From contig JALSLT010000059.1 in NCBI GenBank assembly GCA_026988135.1, positions 1 through 50,996 of the forward strand: a stretch of 50,996 nt of DNA, given 5' to 3'. The position numbers and the translations under genes are program-made. The stretch comes from Desulfurobacterium sp. Its GTDB lineage: Bacteria; Aquificota; Aquificia; Desulfurobacteriales; Desulfurobacteriaceae. The notes below the pieces were generated by a model that worked only from the letters and a program-made list of their open reading frames with translations, did not search any database and had not been told where the DNA came from. Below, piece after piece: positions 1 through 7,932 of this stretch. How positions within the stretch are numbered: the stretch's first letter is position 1; each line of letters opens with the position of its first letter.

Positions 1-1
1 T

Positions 2-1204
2 ATCATTGCAGCTTATAAGTTGAAAACAGGAGAAATCGATTTTATCGTTGGCAATCAAGTTGTTTTGGCAACCGGTGGTTCCGGGTGTACTTATTCTTTT
101 ACAACATATTCGGATAGTTCTACCGGAGATGGCCTTGCATATGCTCTTCGATTAGGGCTTCCGCTTGAAGATATGGAGTTTATCCAGTTTCATCCGACGG
201 GGTTGATTCCTTCCGGAATTTTGATGTCTGAAGCTGCCAGAGGAGAAGGGGGACATCTTCTAAACAACGAAGGCGAGAGGTTTATGAAATATTATGCTCC
301 GACTGCTATGGAGCTTGCTCCAAGAGATATTGTTTCTCGCTCAATTTTTGAAGAGATAAAAAAGGGTAGAGCCTTTGAAAAGGATGGTTTGAGCTATGTT
401 CTTCTTGATTTAACACATCTTGGAGAAGAGAAGGTGAAACATAGGTTACATCTTATCAGAGAAGTTTGCATGAAGTTTTTAGGAATAGACCCTGTTAATG
501 AGCCTATTCCCATAAGGCCTGCCGCTCACTACTCTATGGGTGGAATTGCTGCTGATGTTTACGGAGTTACGGAAATTCCCGGAGTTTATGCTATTGGTGA
601 AAATGCGGCTGCAGGAATTCACGGTTCCAATAGACTTGGGACAAATTCTACGGCCGAATGCCTTGTTTGTGGTAAGTTATGTGGTGAAAGAGTTGTTGAG
701 AATATGGAAAAGTTTTCGGGAAGGAAGGAACTTGACCAATCTGTTCTAAAAGATAAGGAGGAGATGTTTTTCTCCCGTATAGGTATAGGTGGCGGAAAGG
801 GAACTTTTTCTTTGTATGAGTTACGAAGGAAATTGCGTGAAACGATGGACAGATTTGTAGGTATAGAGCGCAATAGAGAGGAGCTGGAAAAAGCATTGAA
901 AGAGATAACTAAGATAAAAGAGCAATTTTTGAATGTTAAACTTTCCAACAGTTCTAAAATTTATAACCTTGAACTTATCAATTATAGTGAGCTTCAAAAC
1001 ATGATTGATGTTGCCGAAGTTATAACCGTTTCGGCTTTGAATCGTGAGGAATCCAGAGGAGCTCATTTTAGAACCGATTTTCCCAAAAGAGATGATGAGG
1101 GATTTTTGAAGCATACTCTTGTTAAAAAGGATGGAGAGAAGCTTCATCTTTACTATAGAGACGTAAAGATAACAAAATATAAACCAGTGGAAAGGAAGTA
1201 CTAA
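2..1204 (+). CDS. frdA: Fumarate reductase/succinate dehydrogenase flavoprotein subunit, 5'-truncated
   Basis: This is the C-terminal two thirds or so of the FAD-binding subunit that interconverts fumarate and succinate. The reading frame is open from base 2, so the true start lies upstream of the window and the ATG at 20 is internal. Visible family motifs are HPTG (substrate site), the SEAARGEGG and PRDIVSR arginine segments, AAHYSMGGI with the substrate-binding His, GENAAAGIHGSNRLG contacting FAD, and the usual SRGAHFRTDFPKRDD C-terminal stretch. It heads an operon with two small membrane anchors and the iron-sulfur subunit, so the complex is membrane-bound. In an autotroph using the reductive TCA cycle it would act as a fumarate reductase, but sequence alone does not decide direction. 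Family assignment is very secure; frd versus sdh naming is open. Confidence 0.95.
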   Translation: MIAAYKLKTGEIDFIVGNQVVLATGGSGCTYSFTTYSDSSTGDGLAYALRLGLPLEDMEFIQFHPTGLIPSGILMSEAARGEGGHLLNNEGERFMKYYAPTAMELAPRDIVSRSIFEEIKKGRAFEKDGLSYVLLDLTHLGEEKVKHRLHLIREVCMKFLGIDPVNEPIPIRPAAHYSMGGIAADVYGVTEIPGVYAIGENAAAGIHGSNRLGTNSTAECLVCGKLCGERVVENMEKFSGRKELDQSVLKDKEEMFFSRIGIGGGKGTFSLYELRRKLRETMDRFVGIERNREELEKALKEITKIKEQFLNVKLSNSSKIYNLELINYSELQNMIDVAEVITVSALNREESRGAHFRTDFPKRDDEGFLKHTLVKKDGEKLHLYYRDVKITKYKPVERKY

Positions 1205-1206
1205 TC

Positions 1207-1530
1207 ATGGTAATGGAAGAGAAATTGTCTAAACTTCACAGAATAACCGGGGTTTTCCTTTTCGTTTATATGATAATTCACGTTCTTTCTAAGGGTCCCG
1301 TATGTGTTTATTTTGATTGGTTGGCTGTGGTTGCCTTTGCGTATCACGCGTTTAACGGAATTAGACTTGTTATTGTCGAGCTTGCTTTGTTGCTTGGAAA
1401 GCCGGGATTTGTGGAGTATCCTTATTCTCCAATTTCTTTAAAATATTCCAGAGTTTTATTTTATCTGTCTATGGTTATGGCTGCCATGTTTCTTGCAATA
1501 CTTATAATAGGTAAGGGGATGACGTCATGA
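1207..1530 (+). CDS. Succinate dehydrogenase/fumarate reductase membrane anchor, SdhC-like cytochrome b subunit
   Basis: A 107-residue protein with three hydrophobic segments (about residues 14-29, 36-62 and 82-103). It carries the SdhC signature LHRITG near the N terminus and a YHAFNGIRLV segment in the second helix. Those histidines are the usual quinone-site or heme b ligands of this family. It starts two bases after the flavoprotein stop and its last codons overlap the next gene by ATGA, so the anchors are translationally coupled. A second in-frame ATG two codons later (1213) could also be the start. Role: anchors the catalytic dimer in the membrane and passes electrons to or from quinone. 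Confidence 0.88.
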   Translation: MVMEEKLSKLHRITGVFLFVYMIIHVLSKGPVCVYFDWLAVVAFAYHAFNGIRLVIVELALLLGKPGFVEYPYSPISLKYSRVLFYLSMVMAAMFLAILIIGKGMTS

Positions 1531-1832
1531 GAAGTGAAAGATTGCTTTACTTTTTCTATCTTACTTCTGCGATTTTTGTGTTTTTCTTTTTCATAATTCA
1601 TAATCTAATGATGCATATTAAACCGATAAAAGAGCTTTTACATCCGAAAACTCCTTATTTTATATATGTTCTTGATTTTTCAATTCTTGCGATTTTATAT
1701 CATGGACTTTACGGTATCCGTTCTATAGTTGTTGAAAAAAGAGGGTATAGTAAAGTTACGGATTATGTTTTTTGTAGTGTCGGTGCGGTTCTATCTGTAA
1801 TTTTAATAGCTGCCAAACATAAGGTTATTTAA
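1527..1832 (+). CDS. Succinate dehydrogenase/fumarate reductase membrane anchor, SdhD-like subunit
   Basis: A 101-residue hydrophobic protein with three predicted membrane helices (about residues 7-26, 43-64 and 78-96). The second helix contains YHGLYGIRSIVVE, which mirrors the YHAFNGIRLV segment of the preceding anchor, as expected for the paired SdhC/SdhD folds. Its ATG overlaps the upstream stop codon (ATGA). Position between SdhC and the iron-sulfur subunit supports the assignment more than sequence, since this subunit is poorly conserved. It likely completes the quinone pocket and supplies a heme ligand. Confidence 0.8.
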   Translation: MRSERLLYFFYLTSAIFVFFFFIIHNLMMHIKPIKELLHPKTPYFIYVLDFSILAILYHGLYGIRSIVVEKRGYSKVTDYVFCSVGAVLSVILIAAKHKVI

Positions 1833-1852
1833 ATTTGGGGAGTGATTAAAAA

Positions 1853-2596
1853 ATGGAAGAATATAGATTTATAATTAGTAGGTTTGATCCGGCCAAAGAC
1901 AGCGCTTCGTATGAACAAACATTCAAGGTTCCTAAACTTGCCAGTATAGTTACGATTCTTGATGCCCTTAATTACATAAAAGAACATATTGATTCAGGTA
2001 TTTCCTATAGACATTCCTGCCGTATGGCAATATGTGGTTCTTGTGCCGTAAAGGTGAATGGTGTTCCTAAGCTTGCGTGTATAACAAAGATAGCTCAGCT
2101 TGGGAATGATACTGTGAAACTTGAACCTTTGTCAAAATATCCTGTTGTTAAAGATCTTGTTGTTGACCTTGAGCCGTTTTTCAAGAAACATGAAATGGTT
2201 AAGACTTATCTTATAAATAAACATGAGGATATCTATTCGATAGAGCCTGATAGGGAGTTGAAGCAAACACCGGAGCAGCTTGCGAAATATATACAGTTTG
2301 CCTATTGTATAAAATGTGGTAATTGTTATAGTGTTTGTATGGGGACTCCCGATTTATCAAAAGGAACAGTAGAAGGATTTATCGGGCCTCAGGCTCTTGC
2401 TCAGGCTTACAGATATTCGGTTGATAACAGGGATGAAGGATTTGAAGAAAGACTTGAAGTTATTGCTTCTCCGGAAGGAGTTTTTAGATGCCATTTTGCC
2501 GGTAGTTGTTCTGCTGTATGTGGGAAGGGCTGTGATCCTGCACTTGCCCTACAGTTTTTAAGAAGAGCTGCCCTTTTTGGAAAAAAACCATGTTGA
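1853..2596 (+). CDS. frdB: Fumarate reductase/succinate dehydrogenase iron-sulfur subunit
   Basis: A 247-residue electron-transfer subunit. The N-terminal ferredoxin domain has the [2Fe-2S] ligands C56, C61, C64 and C76. The C-terminal domain has C152, C155, C158 and C223 for [4Fe-4S] and C162, C213 and C219 for [3Fe-4S], by alignment from memory with E. coli FrdB (CIKCGLC and CTFVGYCSEVCP). Two prolines that normally follow cluster cysteines are absent: C162 is followed by Met and C223 by Gly. There is also an extra Cys227 before DP and a Cys as the last residue. It follows the anchors by 20 bp, with a GGGGAGTG ribosome site, and is the last gene of the operon. Identification is very secure. 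Confidence 0.95.
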   Translation: MEEYRFIISRFDPAKDSASYEQTFKVPKLASIVTILDALNYIKEHIDSGISYRHSCRMAICGSCAVKVNGVPKLACITKIAQLGNDTVKLEPLSKYPVVKDLVVDLEPFFKKHEMVKTYLINKHEDIYSIEPDRELKQTPEQLAKYIQFAYCIKCGNCYSVCMGTPDLSKGTVEGFIGPQALAQAYRYSVDNRDEGFEERLEVIASPEGVFRCHFAGSCSAVCGKGCDPALALQFLRRAALFGKKPC

Positions 2597-2648
2597 AAAT
2601 TTATTGTAGAATAGTTGCATAATTCCGTTTAGTTTTCGGAGAATATCT

Positions 2649-3803
2649 ATGTTTACGAGAAGACAGTTTCTTAAAGTTTTGAGTTTGGGAGGGTTTTTTT
2701 CCTTTTCGAATGTAGAGTTGTCCTTTGCCAAAAAGTATATTCCTTATGTGAAGCGAATAAGGTATTCTTCATCTTCGAAAAGGACAAGAATTGTTTTTGA
2801 TTTAAGCGGGAAGGTTTATAAGAAATATATATCCAACTATATGAAGCATAATTATCTTGTTTTTGTAGTAAAAGGATTGAGGACGGATAGAAAGAAAGTG
2901 TATTTTAGAAGCAAATATGCGAAATATGTGGAAGTAATACCTTTGACTTCAACGAAAACTAAAATAAGAATAAAACTGGATTCCCCTCGGTCTTATAAAA
3001 TTTTTGCTTTGAAATCGAGAGGAAAAAAATCTTTCAGACTTGTTATAGATGTATTTCCTGACTTTATGCCTTTAAAGCTAAAAACCGAGCTTGGGAAAAG
3101 GGTTGTTGTTCTTGATCCCGGACATGGAGGGAAAGACCCCGGAGCTATATGGCCTATTCATTGGAGACATCCCAAGTATAAGGAAAAAAACATAACTCTT
3201 GGTATTGCGAAGAAAGTTAAAAAGCTTCTTGAAAAAGATTCTCGTATATCTGTGATAATGACAAGAGAGAGGGATGTTTTTGTTCCTCTTTTGAAACGGG
3301 CCGAGATAGCGGCTAAAAGTTGTGCGGACGCGTTTGTTAGTATTCATGCGGACTCTATGCCGAACCATCCAAGATGGAGAGGAGTTACTGTTTTTAAAGC
3401 TTCTCCGACTCTTTTTGCAAAAGCTACAAATACGGCTGAAGCTATAGCTAAAAATGTGAAAATATGTTCGGATACTATGTGTTGGAGTATAACACCCGTT
3501 ATTGTTTCTCTTTCAAGTACTGTAACTTTTGTTGAGAGTAGAAAGCTTGCCGAATCGATAGTTAAAAGATTAAAAGCCAATGATAATGAAAATATCGTAA
3601 AAGGCATAAAAGATATGAAAAGGAACATTCTTGTTATAAAAACTCCGGGTCGTCCGGCGGTACTGGTAGAGACCGGATTTATGACAAATAGGTATGATAG
3701 AAAAAATCTTCTCAAGAGTAGTTATCAGTGGAAAATAGCAAAAGGGATAGCTCAAGGTATAAAGGAGTATCTTCGTTCTCTTGATAAGGTTGCAATGTAT
3801 TAG
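2649..3803 (+). CDS. N-acetylmuramoyl-L-alanine amidase with Tat signal and AMIN domain
   Basis: A 384-residue periplasmic zinc amidase that cleaves the bond between N-acetylmuramic acid and the stem peptide. The N terminus has a twin-arginine motif TRRQFLK (residues 3-9) followed by a short hydrophobic stretch, so export is probably by Tat, as for E. coli AmiA and AmiC. Residues about 30-140 look like an AMIN localisation domain. Residues about 150-380 are Amidase_3: VVLDPGHGGKDPGA with H159, E179 in KEKN, H233 in SIHAD as zinc ligands, and catalytic E341 in VLVETGFMTN. The insertion around 251-325 matches the regulatory helix region of division amidases. The ATG at 2649 has an upstream TTCGGAGAA ribosome site. 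Likely a cell-separation enzyme. Confidence 0.93.
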   Translation: MFTRRQFLKVLSLGGFFSFSNVELSFAKKYIPYVKRIRYSSSSKRTRIVFDLSGKVYKKYISNYMKHNYLVFVVKGLRTDRKKVYFRSKYAKYVEVIPLTSTKTKIRIKLDSPRSYKIFALKSRGKKSFRLVIDVFPDFMPLKLKTELGKRVVVLDPGHGGKDPGAIWPIHWRHPKYKEKNITLGIAKKVKKLLEKDSRISVIMTRERDVFVPLLKRAEIAAKSCADAFVSIHADSMPNHPRWRGVTVFKASPTLFAKATNTAEAIAKNVKICSDTMCWSITPVIVSLSSTVTFVESRKLAESIVKRLKANDNENIVKGIKDMKRNILVIKTPGRPAVLVETGFMTNRYDRKNLLKSSYQWKIAKGIAQGIKEYLRSLDKVAMY

Positions 3804-4480
3804 ATTTCCTGTTTTATAACGAGTAGTCCGTCACCTACCGGCAATAGAGAGATGTCAAAACTGGGGTATGTTTTTATATCATCGAGAAATTTTTTAAGTA
3901 GTTTTACGCTTCTTTTATACTTTTTGGGATAGTTATCGCAAATATATCCTCTAAAAAGTACATTATCAAAAATAGCTATGCCGTTATTGTTAAGAAGGGT
4001 TTGGATTTTATAATTGAAAAACGGATATTCTGACTTCATCGAATCTGCAAATATGAGGTCAAATTTTCTTTCGTTACAGATAAGCTCTGTGATTGTTTCG
4101 AAAATGTCGTTACAAATAAAGTCTGTTTTAAAATCGCTTTTTTTAATAAAACTTCTTGCTATTTCAATTCTATCTGCGTTGAAATCTACTGATGTTAAAT
4201 TGCACTTGCCGTTGACGGCAAGTAGCATATTTAAAGTGCTGTATCCGATTCCGGTACCGAGTTCGAGAATCGTTTTCGGTTGTTTTAATCTGCAAATGAG
4301 TTGAAGTAACTTTGCCGAAGAGGGTAGGAGAATAGGAACTTTGTTTTCTGCCGCAAATTTTTCCATTTCGATAAGGAGATGGTTCCCTTTATTGTAAATA
4401 TCTACAAATTTTTCAATTTCCGTAGGTGTTATCTCACTTAGATTGTTCCATCTGTTTTCTAAAAACTTTTCGTTTTTCAT
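3800..4480 (-). CDS. SAM-dependent O-methyltransferase (class I, COMT/TrmR-like)
   Basis: A 226-residue methyltransferase with the Rossmann motif ILELGTGIGYSTL (SAM binding), an acidic SVDFNADR segment after strand 2, and FDLIFADSMKSEYPFF where the family has its metal-associated Asp. It ends with a GDGLLV strand. These features fit the small O-methyltransferase_3 family, which includes catechol-type enzymes and the tRNA hydroxyuridine methyltransferase TrmR; the substrate cannot be chosen from sequence. It runs opposite to its neighbours, and its stop overlaps the amidase stop by four bases in a convergent arrangement. The start has an AAGGA ribosome site. Confidence 0.82.
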   Translation of the reverse strand: MKNEKFLENRWNNLSEITPTEIEKFVDIYNKGNHLLIEMEKFAAENKVPILLPSSAKLLQLICRLKQPKTILELGTGIGYSTLNMLLAVNGKCNLTSVDFNADRIEIARSFIKKSDFKTDFICNDIFETITELICNERKFDLIFADSMKSEYPFFNYKIQTLLNNNGIAIFDNVLFRGYICDNYPKKYKRSVKLLKKFLDDIKTYPSFDISLLPVGDGLLVIKQEI

Positions 4481-4551
4481 AACTTTGTCCTTAAATTTTG
4501 TTATGGTTTATTCTATCAGAGAGGAAGAATTACGGTTTAAAGGAGGTTCCC

Positions 4552-5127
4552 TTGCTCTATTTCATTTCGGATACCCATTTTTATCATTCGAATATTGTAA
4601 ACTTGAGTGCTTTTAGATTTGATGGATTTGAAGATAGAATTCTTGAAAATCTTGAAAGAATAATTGTTCCCGATGATGTGCTTTTTCATCTTGGTGATTT
4701 TACTTGGACATTGAAAGATAAAAAGGGATATCTGAAAAGGTGGCAAGCTTTACCGTGTAAAAAGTTTTTGATTCTCGGGAATCATGATTATAAATTTTCA
4801 AAAAATCTTGGTCCATATTTTGATAAAATCTATAATTTTGTTAAATTGCTGGAAATCGGAGAATTGAGGTTGCTTCTTTCGCATTTTCCTGCTCTTGATT
4901 TAAGGAAAAAGAAACGTTATCTTGGAAAAATATTTAAGGTGAAGGAGCTCTTTTATTTTTCCAGATGCGATATCCTTTTTCATGGACATGTTCATCGTAA
5001 CAGTTTTAATGTTCACTGTGGTTGTGGTATTTATAATATTCCGTGTTTTAATGTTAATGTTGAGTTTACCGGTTATAGACCAGTTGCTTTGGAATGGGTT
5101 TTAAGGAGGGTGAGTATTGATAGATAA
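4552..5127 (+). CDS. Calcineurin-like metallophosphoesterase
   Basis: A two-metal phosphoesterase with all family motifs: ISDTHFYH at the N terminus, HLGDFTW, LGNHDYK, LSHFPALD and HGHVHR. I place the start at the TTG at 4552, giving 191 residues, because a near-perfect AAAGGAGG ends five bases before it (4539-4546) and the family begins right at LYFISDTHF. The longer in-frame start at 4498 would add a non-conserved leader overlapping the ribosome site. It heads a tight operon with epmA-like and argB, overlapping the next gene by 11 bp. The substrate is unknown; small members act on nucleotides, phosphodiesters or phosphoproteins. Confidence 0.85.
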   Translation: MLYFISDTHFYHSNIVNLSAFRFDGFEDRILENLERIIVPDDVLFHLGDFTWTLKDKKGYLKRWQALPCKKFLILGNHDYKFSKNLGPYFDKIYNFVKLLEIGELRLLLSHFPALDLRKKKRYLGKIFKVKELFYFSRCDILFHGHVHRNSFNVHCGCGIYNIPCFNVNVEFTGYRPVALEWVLRRVSIDR

Positions 5128-6064
5128 AAATATTGCACTTTTAAGAAGTAGGCTTCTTTCGCAGGTAAGAACTTTCTTTGATAAAAAAGATTTTCTAGAG
5201 GTTGAAACACCTGTTATCGTTCCGTATGAAAATCCGGACGATAATGTTGAAAATGTTTCCGTAACTTTTTCCGACTTTAAAGGGGATCATTTCGGATTTT
5301 TTCTTCATACATCGCCGGAATTTTTTATGAAAAGACTTCTTTGGTATGGGTTTGAAAAAATTTATCAGATATCTAAAGTTTTTAGAGATGGAGAGTTAGG
5401 TGATTATCACAATATAGAGTTTACAATGGTGGAATGGTACAACACGGGGAAAGATTATGTATCGGGAATGGATGAAACGGAAATGCTTGTTCGGGAATGT
5501 TTTTTTACGGCTGCCTATTGCGGTTTCCAATCCGATGTTAAGTTTGATGAAAAGTTTTGGAGAATTACTGTTGAGGATCTATTTCATGAGTTTGCCGGGG
5601 TTAAGGATGTATCTGATAGAGAAGAATTAGAGTATGTTTCTGGTAAAGCTTCTTATGAAGAGGCTTTTTTTTATCTTCTTGTCGATAAAGTGGAGCCTGA
5701 GCTATCCAAGGTGAAAGTTCCTGTTTTTATTTTTGATTTTCCTGAAGAATTTTCCGCTATGGCAAAGACGGATAATAGGTTGGCTGAAAGGTTTGAACTT
5801 TACATAAAAGGTCTTGAGATTGCAAACGGTTATACGGAGCTTGTCGATTATGATTCCTATAGAATAAAGTTTCGGAAGAAAAATCAAGCTATGGATGTAG
5901 GATTTCTTGAGCTTCTGAAGGTTAGGCCTCTTCCCGAATGTGAGGGTGTTGCCCTTGGATTTGATAGACTTTTAATGTCTATTACCGGTAGAGATATTTT
6001 AAGTGTTATCAATTTTCCTGTTGAGATGTTGATAAGGGAGGTTAGAGATTGGAAAAGCTTATAG
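5117..6064 (+). CDS. epmA: EF-P lysine ligase EpmA (PoxA/GenX), lysyl-tRNA synthetase-like
   Basis: A 315-residue class II aminoacyl-tRNA synthetase catalytic core without the N-terminal anticodon-binding domain, which is the hallmark of EpmA. Motif 1 (EVETPVIV), motif 2 (ISKVFRDGE...HNIEFTMVEWY) and motif 3 (GVALGFDRLLM) are all present. EpmA attaches (R)-beta-lysine to a conserved lysine of elongation factor P, relieving ribosome stalling at proline runs. Translation starts at a TTG with AAGGAGGG six bases upstream, and the gene overlaps both neighbours (11 bp and 16 bp). Neither efp nor the aminomutase epmB is in the window. A truncated LysRS used for another aminoacylation is the alternative. 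Confidence 0.88.
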   Translation: MIDKNIALLRSRLLSQVRTFFDKKDFLEVETPVIVPYENPDDNVENVSVTFSDFKGDHFGFFLHTSPEFFMKRLLWYGFEKIYQISKVFRDGELGDYHNIEFTMVEWYNTGKDYVSGMDETEMLVRECFFTAAYCGFQSDVKFDEKFWRITVEDLFHEFAGVKDVSDREELEYVSGKASYEEAFFYLLVDKVEPELSKVKVPVFIFDFPEEFSAMAKTDNRLAERFELYIKGLEIANGYTELVDYDSYRIKFRKKNQAMDVGFLELLKVRPLPECEGVALGFDRLLMSITGRDILSVINFPVEMLIREVRDWKSL

Positions 6065-6927
6065 AAAAAGCTTCTGTTCTTCTTGAGGCTTTACCTTATA
6101 TAAAACGATTTTACGGTAAGACCATTGTTATCAAATATGGTGGAAACGCGATGGTTAAGGAGGAACTTAAAAGAAGCTTTGCCGAAGATGTGGTTCTTTT
6201 GAAGTATATAGGTATAAATCCTGTTATTGTTCACGGAGGTGGTCCCCAGATAGGGGAGTTTCTTAAGAAGTTGGATATTTCCACCCGTTTTATAGGAGGG
6301 ATGAGAGTTACTGACAAAGAGACAATGAATATTGTTGAGATGGTACTTGTTGGTAAAGTTAACAAAGAGATTGTAAAGCTTATAAATTCTCATGGGGGTA
6401 ATGCTGTTGGCTTATCGGGGAAAGATGGAAACCTTATAGTTTCTAAAAAGATAGATTATAGAAAATACCTTTCCGAGGTCAAATCTTCCGAAATTATTGA
6501 CCTTGGCTTTGTCGGAGAAGTGGCGAAAATAAATCCCGGAATTGTTCTAAAACTTTTGGAGTCAAAGTTTATACCTGTGATAGCTCCTGTTGGTGTTGGG
6601 GGAGACTTTGAGGCTTACAACATAAATGCTGATATTGTAGCCGGAGAGATGGCAGCTGCATTGAGAGCGGAAAAGCTTATAATGCTAACTGATGTTCAAG
6701 GTATAAAGAATAAGGAAGGTAGTCTTCTATCCGTTCTTTCAAAAGAAGATATTTTTTCTTATATAGATGATGGAACAATTTCCGGAGGAATGATTCCCAA
6801 AGTAAAAGCGTGTCAGATAGCTCTGGGAGGAGGAGCTAAAAAGGCTCATATTATAGATGGACGAGTAAAGCATGCTGTGCTTCTTGAAATATTTACAAAA
6901 GAGGGTGTCGGAACTGAAATTTCATAG
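6049..6927 (+). CDS. argB: Acetylglutamate kinase
   Basis: A 292-residue amino-acid kinase catalysing the second step of arginine synthesis, ATP-dependent phosphorylation of N-acetylglutamate. Diagnostic segments are IVIKYGGNAM (phosphate and substrate binding), VHGGGPQIG, the NINADIVAGEMAAAL segment, LTDVQGI, and ISGGMIPKVKAC. The start is a TTG with an AAGGGAGG ribosome site, overlapping the epmA end by 16 bp. The length and full motif set match the family; the long N-terminal helix before KYGGN fits the hexameric, arginine-inhibited type, though inhibition itself is inferred. Confidence 0.96.
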   Translation: MEKLIEKASVLLEALPYIKRFYGKTIVIKYGGNAMVKEELKRSFAEDVVLLKYIGINPVIVHGGGPQIGEFLKKLDISTRFIGGMRVTDKETMNIVEMVLVGKVNKEIVKLINSHGGNAVGLSGKDGNLIVSKKIDYRKYLSEVKSSEIIDLGFVGEVAKINPGIVLKLLESKFIPVIAPVGVGGDFEAYNINADIVAGEMAAALRAEKLIMLTDVQGIKNKEGSLLSVLSKEDIFSYIDDGTISGGMIPKVKACQIALGGGAKKAHIIDGRVKHAVLLEIFTKEGVGTEIS

Positions 6928-6935
6928 GGGGTGTT

Positions 6936-7865
6936 ATGATAGTTTCTGTTTGTCCTAACCCGTGCCTTGATGTTTACTACTATACAACGGTTTTAAGGGA
7001 AGATGATACAAATAGAGTGGAAAACCCTTTTATTTCTCCTGGAGGGAAGGGCCTCAATGCGGCAAGAGTTATAAATAGGCTTGGTTCATCTCCTAACCTT
7101 GTCATTACTTTGGGTGGTTGTATAGGAGAATGTGTCAGCCAGGGTTTAAGGAATGAAAATGTTGAATTTTCCGCTCTGGATATTGAAAAGGAAACGAGAG
7201 TCAATACTATTTTGGAGCAAAAAGGAAAAAAATCGCATATTCTTATAGCAAGTAAAGGTCCTTCCCTTTCGCAAAATGAAATAAACGCTTTGGAAGATTT
7301 GATTTGTAATTATTCTCCCCAGTTTCTTATTTTAGGGGGGAGTGTACCGCCGGGGTTACCCGAAACTTTCTATAAAGAGATTATAGAGTATTATAAATCT
7401 AAAGGATGTGATGTTATTGTTGATGCTGACGGAGAGCTTTTAAAGAGCACTGTTACCGCTTCTCCGCTCGCAATAAAACCAAATAGGTATGAGCTTGAAA
7501 GGCTTGTAGGAAGGCCTCTTTTTGATTTTAATGATATTGTTAAAGCGTGTCGGGAAGTCGTTTCTTCCGGAGTTTCGGTTGTTGTTAGCTCTTTAGGTAG
7601 GTACGGAGCGGTTGCTGTTACGGCTGATAGAGTTATACGAGCTGTTCCTCCCGAAGTTGAGGTTCTTAATACTGTTGGAGCCGGGGATTCTGTAGTTGGT
7701 GGCTTTGTTTATTCTCTTGATAAAGGTTGGCCTCTTGAAGAATCTCTTGCATTTGCTGTTGCTTGTGGAACGGCAACGGTAATGAGAGAAGGTCCGAAAC
7801 TTTGTGAAATTGAGACTGTTTATGATGTCTATGAAAGAGTAGTAATTTCTCATATTAAAGAGTAA
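6936..7865 (+). CDS. PfkB-family sugar kinase, 1-phosphofructokinase-like
   Basis: A 309-residue ribokinase-superfamily protein. It has CPNPCLDVYY at the N terminus, PGGKGLNAARVINRLG in the sugar-binding lid region, VDADGELL, and GAGDSVVGGFVYSL carrying the catalytic Asp and anion hole. This pattern is that of the FruK/LacC/PfkB hexose-phosphate kinase group rather than ribokinase itself. The true substrate (fructose 1-phosphate, fructose 6-phosphate or tagatose 6-phosphate) cannot be fixed here. It follows argB by eight bases with a GGGGGTG ribosome site, so it belongs to the same operon. No PTS or fructose transporter lies nearby, which favours a role in central hexose-phosphate metabolism. 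Confidence 0.85.
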   Translation: MIVSVCPNPCLDVYYYTTVLREDDTNRVENPFISPGGKGLNAARVINRLGSSPNLVITLGGCIGECVSQGLRNENVEFSALDIEKETRVNTILEQKGKKSHILIASKGPSLSQNEINALEDLICNYSPQFLILGGSVPPGLPETFYKEIIEYYKSKGCDVIVDADGELLKSTVTASPLAIKPNRYELERLVGRPLFDFNDIVKACREVVSSGVSVVVSSLGRYGAVAVTADRVIRAVPPEVEVLNTVGAGDSVVGGFVYSLDKGWPLEESLAFAVACGTATVMREGPKLCEIETVYDVYERVVISHIKE

Positions 7866-7932
7866 TTTGTTGCTTTAGAAACTCTCTTTTAGGATAATTA
7901 CCCGTGCAAATTAACGAACCTGGAGAGGAAAG

